Positions 42,069-50,028 of a DNA stretch of 64,000 nt are shown here, piece after piece; position 1 is the stretch's first letter, and every line of letters starts with the position of its first letter. This DNA comes from Radiobacillus deserti (GTDB lineage: Bacteria; Bacillota; Bacilli; Bacillales; Amphibacillaceae). The notes under the pieces are model-generated. The model saw nothing but the letters and a program-made list of their open reading frames with translations. It ran no database searches and was not told the origin of the DNA. Position numbers and translations under genes: made by a program. The DNA lies in the NCBI RefSeq assembly GCF_007301515.1, contig NZ_CP041666.1, forward strand, positions 1,922,001 to 1,986,000, in the 5' to 3' direction.

Positions 42069-43424
42069 TTATTCACTATCCATTATAGTATATTTCTCTA
42101 AGAATTTTGTATTAAAATCTCCATCAATAAATACCGGATGAGATAATACTTTTCTATGGAATGGAATCGTTGTCGAAATTCCTTCAATTACAAACTCGTC
42201 TAATGCACGTTTCATTCGTTTTACAGCTTCTTCCCTAGTTGGGGCATGGGTAATAAGCTTCGCAATCATTGAATCATAATACGGTGGAATCGAATATCCC
42301 GGATAAGCAGCAGAATCAATACGGACCCCAAAACCACCCGGAGGAAGGTACATATCAATTTTTCCTGCAGATGGCATAAAGTTCTTGAATGGATTCTCAG
42401 CATTGATACGACATTCGATTGCCCAGCCATTAAAGGTAATATCGTCTTGTGTAAAGGAAAGCACTTCATTGTTCGCCACTTTAATTTGTTCTTTGATTAA
42501 ATCAATTCCTGTTACCATCTCTGTAACGGGGTGTTCTACTTGGATTCTAGTGTTCATTTCCATAAAGTAGAACGATTGCTGCTTCTTATCAAAGATAAAT
42601 TCAATCGTGCCAGCTCCAGAATACTCCACTGCTTTCGCTGCTTTCACCGCAGCGTCTCCCATTTTAGCTCGTATTTCTGGATTAATAGCTGGTGATGGCG
42701 TTTCTTCAATCAATTTTTGAAGTCTTCTTTGAATAGTACAATCACGTTCTCCTAAATGAACCACATTGCCATGATTATCTGCCAAAACTTGAATTTCAAT
42801 ATGTCTAAAATCTTCAATGAATTTTTCTAAGTACACTCCTGGATTACCAAACGCAGTTTCCGCTTCCTTCTGTGTCACACGAATTCCTTTTTCAAGTTCC
42901 TCTTCCGAACGTGCTACACGAATTCCTTTTCCACCACCGCCAGCAGTTGCTTTAATAATGACAGGATACCCAATCTCTTGGGCCACACGTTTCCCTTCTT
43001 CCACATCTGCGATAATCCCATTCGAACCAGGTACGATTGGAACGCCTGCCTCACGCATCGTATCTCGGGCAACATCCTTTGTCCCCATCTTTTGAATAGC
43101 ATACGCACTAGGACCGATAAATGTAATATTACATTCCTTGCATATTTCTGCGAAATCAGCGTTTTCCGACAAAAAACCGTAGCCCGGATGAATCGCATCC
43201 ACTTCTGTTAACGTGGCCACACTCATAATATTTGTGTAATTTAAATAACTATCCTTACTTAATTTAGGACCGATACAATACGCTTCGTCAGCTATCTGAA
43301 CATGGAGAGAATCTTGATCCGCTTCCGAATAAACAGCCACCGTTTCCAAGCCTAGCTCCTTACAAGCACGGATAACACGAACCGCTATTTCCCCACGATT
43401 GGCTATTAATACTTTCTTAATCAA
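42069..43424 (-). CDS. accC: Acetyl-CoA carboxylase, biotin carboxylase subunit
   Basis: ATP-grasp enzyme of 451 residues that carboxylates the biotin on AccB. Motifs: LIANRGEIAVRVIRACKELG, the glycine-rich loop KATAGGGGKGIRVA, the biotin/ATP site MEMNTRIQVEHPVTE, and EKFIEDFRHIEIQVL. The start is TTG at 43424 with AAGGGG upstream. It lies 15 bases after accB. Confidence 0.96.
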   Translation of the reverse strand: MIKKVLIANRGEIAVRVIRACKELGLETVAVYSEADQDSLHVQIADEAYCIGPKLSKDSYLNYTNIMSVATLTEVDAIHPGYGFLSENADFAEICKECNITFIGPSAYAIQKMGTKDVARDTMREAGVPIVPGSNGIIADVEEGKRVAQEIGYPVIIKATAGGGGKGIRVARSEEELEKGIRVTQKEAETAFGNPGVYLEKFIEDFRHIEIQVLADNHGNVVHLGERDCTIQRRLQKLIEETPSPAINPEIRAKMGDAAVKAAKAVEYSGAGTIEFIFDKKQQSFYFMEMNTRIQVEHPVTEMVTGIDLIKEQIKVANNEVLSFTQDDITFNGWAIECRINAENPFKNFMPSAGKIDMYLPPGGFGVRIDSAAYPGYSIPPYYDSMIAKLITHAPTREEAVKRMKRALDEFVIEGISTTIPFHRKVLSHPVFIDGDFNTKFLEKYTIMDSE

Positions 43425-43439
43425 GTTGTCATCCCCTTA

Positions 43440-43931
43440 CTACGCTTTTACTCTGAATAATGGCTGACCGTACTCCACAAGCTCACCATTACCAACTAAT
43501 ACTTCCACAATTTCACCTTCAACGTCTGCTTCAATTTCATTAAAAAGCTTCATCGCTTCTACAATACAAACCACTGTATCGGAAGTTACTTTATCTCCCT
43601 TTTTAACAAACACATCACTCTCTGGATTTGGAGAACTATAGAACGTTCCTACCATCGGTGACACAATTTCATAATCGTACGCAACTTGTTCTTGTTCACT
43701 TGCTTCATTTTTTGCCGGCTGTTGTGTGGCTGTTTGTTCCACTGCTTGTGTTGGTGAAGCAGGTTGTGGTGTGGCTACATTATGTACTACTGGTTCTGAA
43801 ACCACCGTTTGTGTTGCCGGACTATTCTTTTTAAGAGACACCTTCGCCTCATTTGTTTCGAACGTAAACTCATCGATCGATGAATGATCAATTAATTGAA
43901 TAAGCTCCTGAATTTCTTTTACGGTTAGCAT
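43440..43931 (-). CDS. accB: Biotin carboxyl carrier protein
   Basis: Acetyl-CoA carboxylase carrier of 163 residues. It has an N-terminal helical part, a Pro/Ala/Gln-rich linker (about residues 60-85), and a C-terminal biotinyl domain with the biotinylated Lys in VEAMKLFNEIEADVEG. The ATG at 43931 giving MLTVKEIQELIQLID is the family N-terminus; the frame is open 35 codons further but those residues are not family-like. A promoter with a FapR-like site lies just upstream. Confidence 0.94.
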   Translation of the reverse strand: MLTVKEIQELIQLIDHSSIDEFTFETNEAKVSLKKNSPATQTVVSEPVVHNVATPQPASPTQAVEQTATQQPAKNEASEQEQVAYDYEIVSPMVGTFYSSPNPESDVFVKKGDKVTSDTVVCIVEAMKLFNEIEADVEGEIVEVLVGNGELVEYGQPLFRVKA

Positions 43932-43954
43932 TTTATTCCTGCACCCCTTCGCTA

Positions 43955-43986
43955 ATTTAATAACAGGTACTAATAACTCCTGACAA
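43955..43986 (-). promoter_or_regulatory. Putative accB promoter with FapR-like operator
   Basis: On the minus strand TTGTCA (43981-43986) stands 17-18 bases before TTATTA or TATTAA (43957-43963). Positions 43955-43974 read ATTAGTACCTGTTATTAAAT, which shares the ATTAGTACCT half and TTAA end of FapR sites known from fatty acid and phospholipid genes. It overlaps the spacer and -10 element, a repressing position. The FapR assignment is from memory of the consensus. Confidence 0.45.
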
Positions 43987-44061
43987 CATTTTACGAGAAG
44001 GATTAAAAAACTGCAACTGTTCACCCATTGAATCAATGGATACTAGGATTTAAAACTGAAA

Positions 44062-44094
44062 AATGTCTCAAAAGGAAAATCCTTCTGAGACATT
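44062..44094 (-). terminator. Terminator after spoIIIAH
   Basis: The AATGTCTCA...TGAGACATT stem with an inner AGG/CCT pair and a U-rich minus-strand tail closes the spoIIIA operon before accB. Confidence 0.8.
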
Positions 44095-44105
44095 AATAAA
44101 TGTGC

Positions 44106-44663
44106 TTAGGATACAGAGTGATATTTAACTTCTACTGGTACACGCCCAAATTCGTCTTCCACCATTTTAATGATGTTGTTTGCTTCTGTTTTACTCATCT
44201 CTTCCGCTCTTACCTGAACAAAAACTTCTCCATCTTCTGAGCGAACTAGCACATCCTCGTATCCATTTTCAGCCATTATAGATTCCTCTAGAATTTTTTC
44301 TTTTGCTTCCATAGCTTCGAGCTGGTCCATTTCTTCCATCGCTTTATTCTTTTCTTCTGTAGTAGAAGAGCTTGACGCTACTACTTCTTCTAATTGAGCT
44401 CTTTTTTCGCTTCTTTGTTCTGTTATTTCCATTCGGATCGATGTAAATAATTCAGAATCTGTCATTTCTGTACCTGTAGTATCTCCTGTTCCTTTCTCCC
44501 CAGAAGCTTCGTCTGAACTTGGATCAGCAATAGCTGTTTCTCCATTATCGTTATCCGTAAGGAGTGTCAATTGATCCCCAGATGGCGAACTCATGTAATA
44601 AACACTCAATACAATCATAAGACTTAACATTGTTAATAACCAAATCGTTTGTTTTTTTAGCAC
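44106..44663 (-). CDS. spoIIIAH: Stage III sporulation protein AH
   Basis: A 185-residue protein with one N-terminal membrane helix (residues about 7-24), an acidic low-complexity linker, and a C-terminal ring-building domain (KTEANNIIKMVEDEFG). SpoIIIAH in the mother-cell membrane binds forespore SpoIIQ to form the channel linking the two cells. It is shorter than the B. subtilis protein (218), mostly in the linker. Last gene of the operon. Confidence 0.92.
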   Translation of the reverse strand: MLKKQTIWLLTMLSLMIVLSVYYMSSPSGDQLTLLTDNDNGETAIADPSSDEASGEKGTGDTTGTEMTDSELFTSIRMEITEQRSEKRAQLEEVVASSSSTTEEKNKAMEEMDQLEAMEAKEKILEESIMAENGYEDVLVRSEDGEVFVQVRAEEMSKTEANNIIKMVEDEFGRVPVEVKYHSVS

Positions 44664-44676
44664 GTTAAATTCCTCC

Positions 44677-45318
44677 TCATTTGTTTTTCGGCATCACTGA
44701 AATGATATGAGGTGGGGCATCGAGTACTCGTGAAACTGCTTCGACCACCCACTGTTTCAGCTCAATATTCTCAACACCTTTAGCAACAATCAAGACCCCT
44801 CTAACATCTGGTTTTCTTGTCTGTACTAAAAGTGGTACTTCTTTATCTCCTTGGCGCACGATTACAGTCTGTTCTTCTCTCGTTTGATCTTCAATCGAAC
44901 GCTCCCCACCGTTTTGGTCAAGCTCTTCCGTCTTCTGTGTACCAATGACTAAGTTTGTTTCATAAACTTTCTTTTTAGTGGAATCTAAGTTGACCATTAC
45001 CTCCGCATCAGAGATTCCTTGAATTTTGTTTAGCAACGCTTCCAAATCCTTTTCATATCCAGCCTCAAGTTCAGTACCTATACTACTCTTAGAGGAATCA
45101 TCCTTTTGGAGTAACGTTTCGCTTTCCGTTTGGCTAGGTTCCTTGGATGATAACTCTGGAAGTTCTTCGCCACTTCTTGCTTCACTTTGAAACAAATTAC
45201 TTACAATTATTAGTAGTAGGCCGAAAAGGGCAATAACCAATACATAGCCAAGCTTGTTGGGTTTTCCGCCATCTTCATTTTTTAATGTAGAAAGAAGTCT
45301 ATCGAGTAATTTCTTCAT
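44677..45318 (-). CDS. spoIIIAG: Stage III sporulation protein AG
   Basis: A 213-residue protein with one membrane helix (LGYVLVIALFGLLLIIVSNL, residues about 23-42) and an extracellular ring-building domain (about 85-213, with IQGISDAEVMVNL and KGVENIELKQWVVEAVSRVL). AG forms the large ring of the SpoIIIA-SpoIIQ channel. The ATG at 45318 overlaps the spoIIIAF stop as ATGA and has GGAGGG upstream. Confidence 0.94.
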   Translation of the reverse strand: MKKLLDRLLSTLKNEDGGKPNKLGYVLVIALFGLLLIIVSNLFQSEARSGEELPELSSKEPSQTESETLLQKDDSSKSSIGTELEAGYEKDLEALLNKIQGISDAEVMVNLDSTKKKVYETNLVIGTQKTEELDQNGGERSIEDQTREEQTVIVRQGDKEVPLLVQTRKPDVRGVLIVAKGVENIELKQWVVEAVSRVLDAPPHIISVMPKNK

Positions 45319-45944
45319 TCTAGCCCTCCCTCCCATGAAAGAATTAGCTTACTTTCTTGAAGCTCCCATTTCTCTGTTAAGAAATGCTTGATGTCATCGG
45401 ATGGCAGTTCCGCCCGGTCCTCCGGAAGTTCCGCCTCTTCTCCCACATCGATCACAACTTCCTCTATGGATTTTTGCTGTCCTGGTGAAGCAGCCTCTTG
45501 TAAAAGAGTTACCTCTACTTGATTTAATGTTTTCTGATTTAATTCAGTTGCTTCTGGATCCATTACGAGATTCACTTCAGAAATCGCTACACCATAGTCT
45601 TGTTTCAACTCCTCTTGTACACTATTTTTCATTTGGACAGCCATCTTATCTAAAATATATGCACGTTGAGAGGCTTGTATTTCTTTTTTCTTCAATTCTA
45701 TTGAATTTTTCATACTTTCTTCTTCATTTGTAGTATCCATAATCGGCATCACCTCGCGTAGCATCTGGTCTGTATCAACTTTCAATAGGGAAAATACAGG
45801 CTTTAGAAAGATTAAAATTAAGAGGAGACCTACTACAACTCTTATATACTTTCGCATTGATGAATTAGGCAGTAGTAGATCAATGACCATAGCAATTAAT
45901 AGAAAAAGAATGATTTGGGTTACCCAATCTACGATATACTGCAA
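45315..45944 (-). CDS. spoIIIAF: Stage III sporulation protein AF
   Basis: A 209-residue protein with two membrane helices near the N-terminus (about residues 8-27 and 34-53) and a soluble domain with a ring-building fold resembling AG/AH. Component of the feeding-tube channel. It is linked to AG by a 4-base overlap and lies 11 bases after AE. Confidence 0.92.
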   Translation of the reverse strand: MQYIVDWVTQIILFLLIAMVIDLLLPNSSMRKYIRVVVGLLLILIFLKPVFSLLKVDTDQMLREVMPIMDTTNEEESMKNSIELKKKEIQASQRAYILDKMAVQMKNSVQEELKQDYGVAISEVNLVMDPEATELNQKTLNQVEVTLLQEAASPGQQKSIEEVVIDVGEEAELPEDRAELPSDDIKHFLTEKWELQESKLILSWEGGLE

Positions 45945-45955
45945 AGTTAAATCAC

Positions 45956-47134
45956 CTACCTAAGCATCAAAGTTAGGTTACTAGAGGCTACCATAATGAC
46001 AATAGCTAAAAAGAACATAAAGGTAACTACTAATAAGCCGGCAAAAATGTAAAGAATATGTTTACTAATGATATCCAAGCACGTAATAATTGGACCATTA
46101 CCAATCGGTTGTAATAAGGCAGAGGATAACTTATAAATGAATGCCACAGAAAAGACTTTAATAGCTGGAAAAAGCGCTAGTCCTCCAATAATTATGACAC
46201 CAACGATGCCTACTGCATTTTTTAAGAGCAATGATGCCGTTAATGCGGTATCGGCTGCATCTGTAAACATTCGTCCAACTACCGGAATAAAGTTACCTGT
46301 TACGAACTTTGCCGTTTTCATGGCGACGCCATCTTGAACCGCACTAGCTGCACCTTGAACAGAAATCACTCCAAGAAAGATCGTTAAAAATAATCCCAGC
46401 AATCCTAGACCGACATTTTTAAACAGATTAGCTAGTTGTGTCACCTTGTATTGTTCATTTATAGTACTCACAATGTTTAGTAAGGCTGATAAAAAGAACA
46501 AAGGAATGACCACATTGGACACAAGAACCACACTTATATGAATCAAAAACACAATAACCGGGTGGAAAAAGGAAACAGCAATGACATTTCCAAAAGTAGC
46601 CATTAACCCTAACATTAGAGGCAGTAATGCGATCATAAAACTACTCATCGTATCGATAGCATTCTTTGCATAATCAGCAGCAAGGTGAAAGCTGTTAAGT
46701 GCGATTGCGATTAAAACAAGATAAACGATGGCATACGCGACTTTACTTACATTTTTGTTATCAAATGAGGATTGTAGCGTTTGTAGCAAGACACTAAATA
46801 ACGTAAGCATGATTAACGTGCCAAGTAACTTCCCATTCACGATAATTTCATGGAACAAGTACTTTAACATTCCGTATAACCAATCTTTTATCGAAATGTC
46901 ATCCTTGCTTTGTAAAACCTCCATTAGGCTTTCTTTTTGTAAGCCTGGCAAATATCCACCGTATTCATTTACAACATGATCCCAATATGTCCGGACTTTC
47001 TCAAAGGAGATTTGATCAAGTTCTTGGATTGCTGATTCTTCTTGCGATGGGGTAGCCATTACTGATGACGGATGGCTATGAAACACAATGACTGCTACTA
47101 CGATGATAAATAAACCTTTCCAAAATCCCTTCAT
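45956..47134 (-). CDS. spoIIIAE: Stage III sporulation protein AE
   Basis: Polytopic membrane protein of 392 residues with a signal-like N-terminus (VAVIVFHSHPSSVMA) and about seven helices, including a central conserved part VGLGLLGLFLTIFLGVISVQGAASAVQDG. It is part of the SpoIIIA complex and has been likened to transporter membrane subunits. The ATG at 47134 with AGGA 8 bases upstream is preferred over a TTG 24 bases earlier. Confidence 0.92.
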   Translation of the reverse strand: MKGFWKGLFIIVVAVIVFHSHPSSVMATPSQEESAIQELDQISFEKVRTYWDHVVNEYGGYLPGLQKESLMEVLQSKDDISIKDWLYGMLKYLFHEIIVNGKLLGTLIMLTLFSVLLQTLQSSFDNKNVSKVAYAIVYLVLIAIALNSFHLAADYAKNAIDTMSSFMIALLPLMLGLMATFGNVIAVSFFHPVIVFLIHISVVLVSNVVIPLFFLSALLNIVSTINEQYKVTQLANLFKNVGLGLLGLFLTIFLGVISVQGAASAVQDGVAMKTAKFVTGNFIPVVGRMFTDAADTALTASLLLKNAVGIVGVIIIGGLALFPAIKVFSVAFIYKLSSALLQPIGNGPIITCLDIISKHILYIFAGLLVVTFMFFLAIVIMVASSNLTLMLR

Positions 47135-47160
47135 GCACGTATTCCTGCTCCCTTCCAAGT

Positions 47161-47550
47161 CTAGGCAGGTAAAAATCCTAAGATGGTTTCAATCACTGCT
47201 GTTAAAATAGGTACTGCTAGAACTAAGATAAATACTTTTCCGGCTAATTCAATTTTGGCGGCAATCGAACTTAAACCAGCATCTCTTGTTAAGTGAGCTC
47301 CAAACTCTGCGATGTAAGCAATTCCAATAATCTTAAGTATAGTTTCAATATACATTCCATCTACATTCGCTTTTACCCCAAGCTGTTGAATGAGTTCAAA
47401 AATATGAGCAATATGTTCTATAACAACGACAAAGATGAAAATCCCTGTTAATAAAATTAGAAAGAATGCCATAGTAGATTTTTGTTCCTTGAGAATAAGT
47501 ACAAGTAAACTTGTGACAATAGCTATCGTAACGATTTGAAAGATTTCCAT
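47161..47550 (-). CDS. spoIIIAD: Stage III sporulation protein AD
   Basis: A 129-residue membrane protein with four helices; MEIFQIVTIAIVTSLLVLIL and the family stretch YIAEFGAHLTRDAGLSSIAA are visible. Member of the channel complex. It begins 4 bases after spoIIIAC. Confidence 0.93.
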   Translation of the reverse strand: MEIFQIVTIAIVTSLLVLILKEQKSTMAFFLILLTGIFIFVVVIEHIAHIFELIQQLGVKANVDGMYIETILKIIGIAYIAEFGAHLTRDAGLSSIAAKIELAGKVFILVLAVPILTAVIETILGFLPA

Positions 47551-47554
47551 TTGA

Positions 47555-47761
47555 TTACCCCTGGAATAGAAATACAGATTTTATTTGCTGGAACAAATCT
47601 GCTATACCATCAATTACAATGACCAAAACAATAATAAATCCAACCAACGTTGCAAACTGAGCAATTTCCTCTTTCCCCATCTGTTTTAAAATCGTGTGAA
47701 TCATCGCGACGATAATTCCAATGCCTGCTATTTGAAATAAAATTGAAGCATCACCGAGCAT
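47555..47761 (-). CDS. spoIIIAC: Stage III sporulation protein AC
   Basis: A 68-residue protein with two membrane helices (IAGIGIIVAMIHTIL and a second from about residue 36). Its length is identical to B. subtilis SpoIIIAC, and AC and AD share sequence similarity. Confidence 0.93.
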   Translation of the reverse strand: MLGDASILFQIAGIGIIVAMIHTILKQMGKEEIAQFATLVGFIIVLVIVIDGIADLFQQIKSVFLFQG

Positions 47762-47782
47762 TCAACTCTACTCCTTTCCTTC

Positions 47783-48295
47783 CTAAATCAAGAGTAGTAT
47801 GACAAGTAATCCAGTAAGAACACCTAAACTTTTTGCCATCTTGCTATAACGATATTGGTAGTCTATTGCTTCCTCTAACTCTCGATCTAAATGAGTTAAA
47901 GCCAAATGGATGTGCTTCTGTTGTTGTGAAAAATCATGTTGGCCTAACGTACGACCGAATTGCTCTAAAATTTCTCGTTCATTCTTGCCAAGCGAAGCGA
48001 ATGGCCAGAACCGATTCATATTCGCTTGCCACACTTCATATAAGTCTCCGGATTGCTTTCGCAAATCTTTACTAAAGCTTGCAAAAAACCAAGAAACAGG
48101 CTTTGGTAACTGTTTGGAAACAGTGGCACAAGCTTCAATAATTGGTGTCTGACCGTATAATATTTCAGCTTCCAATATTTGTAGAGCATTCTTTAGCTGC
48201 CTAATTTGCTTAGGTCTTTCATTTAATTTTCGAGCAAATTCAAACCCGACCCATGTCGTAGCGCTTAACAGAAGAAGTGCTCCAATCCATTTCAT
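47783..48295 (-). CDS. spoIIIAB: Stage III sporulation protein AB
   Basis: A 170-residue protein with helices at both ends (residues 3-18 and 152-169) and a helical cytoplasmic core resembling type II secretion GspF. It probably contacts the ATPase AA. GAGGTG lies about 8 bases before the ATG at 48295, which is inside the 3' end of spoIIIAA. Confidence 0.92.
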   Translation of the reverse strand: MKWIGALLLLSATTWVGFEFARKLNERPKQIRQLKNALQILEAEILYGQTPIIEACATVSKQLPKPVSWFFASFSKDLRKQSGDLYEVWQANMNRFWPFASLGKNEREILEQFGRTLGQHDFSQQQKHIHLALTHLDRELEEAIDYQYRYSKMAKSLGVLTGLLVILLLI

Positions 48296-49226
48296 GTTGA
48301 CTGCACCTCATTTTCTTCCATATATTTTCTCCTTTAGCGTTTAGAATGTATTCCACAGAACCTGGCTTGTGCCTTCCATCTAATAATACAAAACGTTCAA
48401 ATGCGCCTTGCTCAAACAGTGGTTTTAATGAAGGACGCCTTTGAATATCTCTTAAGTCTTGTCCATGTACACTACAGACAATTTGCACACCTGCAAAGAC
48501 AGCTTCCATAAGTGCTTGTACATCTTTCTCACTACCGATTTCATCGACTACTAACACATCAGGAGACATAGATCGAATCATCATCATCATGCCTTCCGCT
48601 TTAGGACAAGCATCCATTACATCCGTTCGAACTCCTAATTGGTGCTGTGGAACCCCCTTGATGCTACCAGCAATTTCAGAACGCTCATCAATTATCCCGG
48701 TTTTCATTGGACGTTTAGCATCCCATCCTGTTGAAATCAATCTTGCGATATCTCTTAGAAGCGTCGTTTTACCTGTTTGAGGAGGACCAATGATTAAACT
48801 ACTTTGATATCGATTGGTTTTAGGATCATACAAATATGGAATATATGGTTTGGCGACCCCTATTTTTTCTTTAGCAATCCGAATATTAAACGATGCAATA
48901 TGTCGAATGGCATGAACAGAACCATTGGATGTATTTACTTTTCCAGCGAGGCCAACACGATGACCTCCTTCGATTGTAATAAAACCTTGGCGTAGTTCTT
49001 CCTCCATTCGATATAAGGAAAATTCACTTAACTGATTTAATAGGAATGTCGCATCGTGCTCACTCGGTCGAAGACTTGTCAGCCACTCTTCTTTATCATC
49101 AAAATTCAATTCAATAGGTTGTCCGACTCGAAATCGAATTTCTTGTAAACTCTTCCATCTATGACCAACTCTATTTGCTAGCTTTTCTCTTATACCATTT
49201 GGAAACAGCCGTAAAATTCCATCCAT
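48240..49226 (-). CDS. spoIIIAA: Stage III sporulation protein AA, ATPase
   Basis: Secretion-type ATPase of 328 residues thought to power the SpoIIIA channel. Walker A is IIGPPQTGKTTLLRD, Walker B is DVLVVDEIGSEKD, and the N-terminal region has QGFITIEGGHRVGLAG. It overlaps spoIIIAB by 56 bases, and its last 20 or so residues appear to be an extension compared with B. subtilis (307). One base fewer in a 4-A run just before the end would put a stop right before the spoIIIAB ribosome binding site. The last residues should therefore be treated as uncertain. Confidence 0.9.
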   Translation of the reverse strand: MDGILRLFPNGIREKLANRVGHRWKSLQEIRFRVGQPIELNFDDKEEWLTSLRPSEHDATFLLNQLSEFSLYRMEEELRQGFITIEGGHRVGLAGKVNTSNGSVHAIRHIASFNIRIAKEKIGVAKPYIPYLYDPKTNRYQSSLIIGPPQTGKTTLLRDIARLISTGWDAKRPMKTGIIDERSEIAGSIKGVPQHQLGVRTDVMDACPKAEGMMMMIRSMSPDVLVVDEIGSEKDVQALMEAVFAGVQIVCSVHGQDLRDIQRRPSLKPLFEQGAFERFVLLDGRHKPGSVEYILNAKGENIWKKMRCSQHEMDWSTSSVKRYDMGRV

Positions 49227-49273
49227 ACCTAACCCTCAATTCCATAGCTAGTCTTCTTCAAGGTTTTACTTTC

Positions 49274-49302
49274 AATATATGCGCTCCGTCTAGTTATATG
49301 AC
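49274..49302 (-). promoter_or_regulatory. Sigma-E-like promoter of the spoIIIA operon
   Basis: On the minus strand GTCATATA (49295-49302) and CATATATT (49274-49281) are 13 bases apart. They match the sigma-E elements GTCATATT / CATACAAT at 7 and 6 of 8 positions. It lies 47 bases before spoIIIAA, an operon known to be transcribed by sigma-E in the mother cell. Confidence 0.62.
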
Positions 49303-49326
49303 TATTCTTAGAGAATCGTAAGAAGG

Positions 49327-49369
49327 AAAATAGAAGACAGTCTCCTAATCGGAGACTGTCTTCTATTTT
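49327..49369. terminator. Second hairpin between efp and spoIIIAA
   Basis: A perfect 19-base stem (one arm AAAATAGAAGACAGTCTCC) with a 5-base loop lies 35 bases beyond the efp terminator. It probably backs up that terminator and shields spoIIIA from vegetative read-through. Confidence 0.65.
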
Positions 49370-49404
49370 CTTACTTCAGTTTAAGTTCATCGTGTATCGG
49401 TACT

Positions 49405-49442
49405 AAAAAAACCTGTTGTCGTTAACGACAACAGGTTTTTTT
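49405..49442 (-). terminator. Terminator after efp
   Basis: A palindromic stem (AAAACCTGTTGTCG and its complement) with U-runs on both sides lies directly after the efp stop. Confidence 0.88.
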
Positions 49443-49446
49443 GAGA

Positions 49447-50004
49447 TTATGCTCTAGATACGTATTTACCATCACTTGTATTAATAACTAAAACATCCCC
49501 AACATTTACGAAGAACGGGACCTGTACAGTAAGTCCTGTTTCTAGTGTAGCAGGCTTTGTTCCACCACTAGCTGTATCTCCTTTAATACCCGGCTCCGTT
49601 TCTGTTACTTCCAGCTCCACGTTATTCGGAAGATCAACACCTAACGTTTCACCTTGATATGTGATGACGTTTACTTCCATATTTTCTTTCAAAAATTTCA
49701 ATTCGTATTCTATTTGACTAGTTTGTAGCTCAAGCTGTTCGTAAGAAGCATTATCCATGAATGTATGGACATCCCCAGATGCATACAAATATTGCATTTT
49801 TCTATTTTCGATATGTGCTCGTGCCACTTTTTCACCCGCACGGAACGTTTTCTCTTGAATACTCCCATTACGAAGATTTCTTAACTTCGAACGTACAAAT
49901 GCCGCACCTTTACCCGGCTTTACGTGTTGGAAGTCAATAACTTGCCATATAGAACCATCTACTTCAATTGTTAATCCTGTTTTAAAATCGTTTACTGAAA
50001 TCAT
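49447..50004 (-). CDS. efp: Elongation factor P
   Basis: A 185-residue three-domain tRNA mimic that rescues ribosomes stalled at polyproline. The domain I loop HVKPGKGAAF places Lys32 at the tip, the residue that carries the 5-aminopentanol modification in B. subtilis. The domain II motif and the ending ETGLTVQVPFFVNVGDVLVINT are typical. Not of the beta-lysylated E. coli type by neighbourhood: no epmA or epmB is nearby. Confidence 0.97.
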   Translation of the reverse strand: MISVNDFKTGLTIEVDGSIWQVIDFQHVKPGKGAAFVRSKLRNLRNGSIQEKTFRAGEKVARAHIENRKMQYLYASGDVHTFMDNASYEQLELQTSQIEYELKFLKENMEVNVITYQGETLGVDLPNNVELEVTETEPGIKGDTASGGTKPATLETGLTVQVPFFVNVGDVLVINTSDGKYVSRA

Positions 50005-50028
50005 GAATCGATTTCCCCCTATTAAAAA

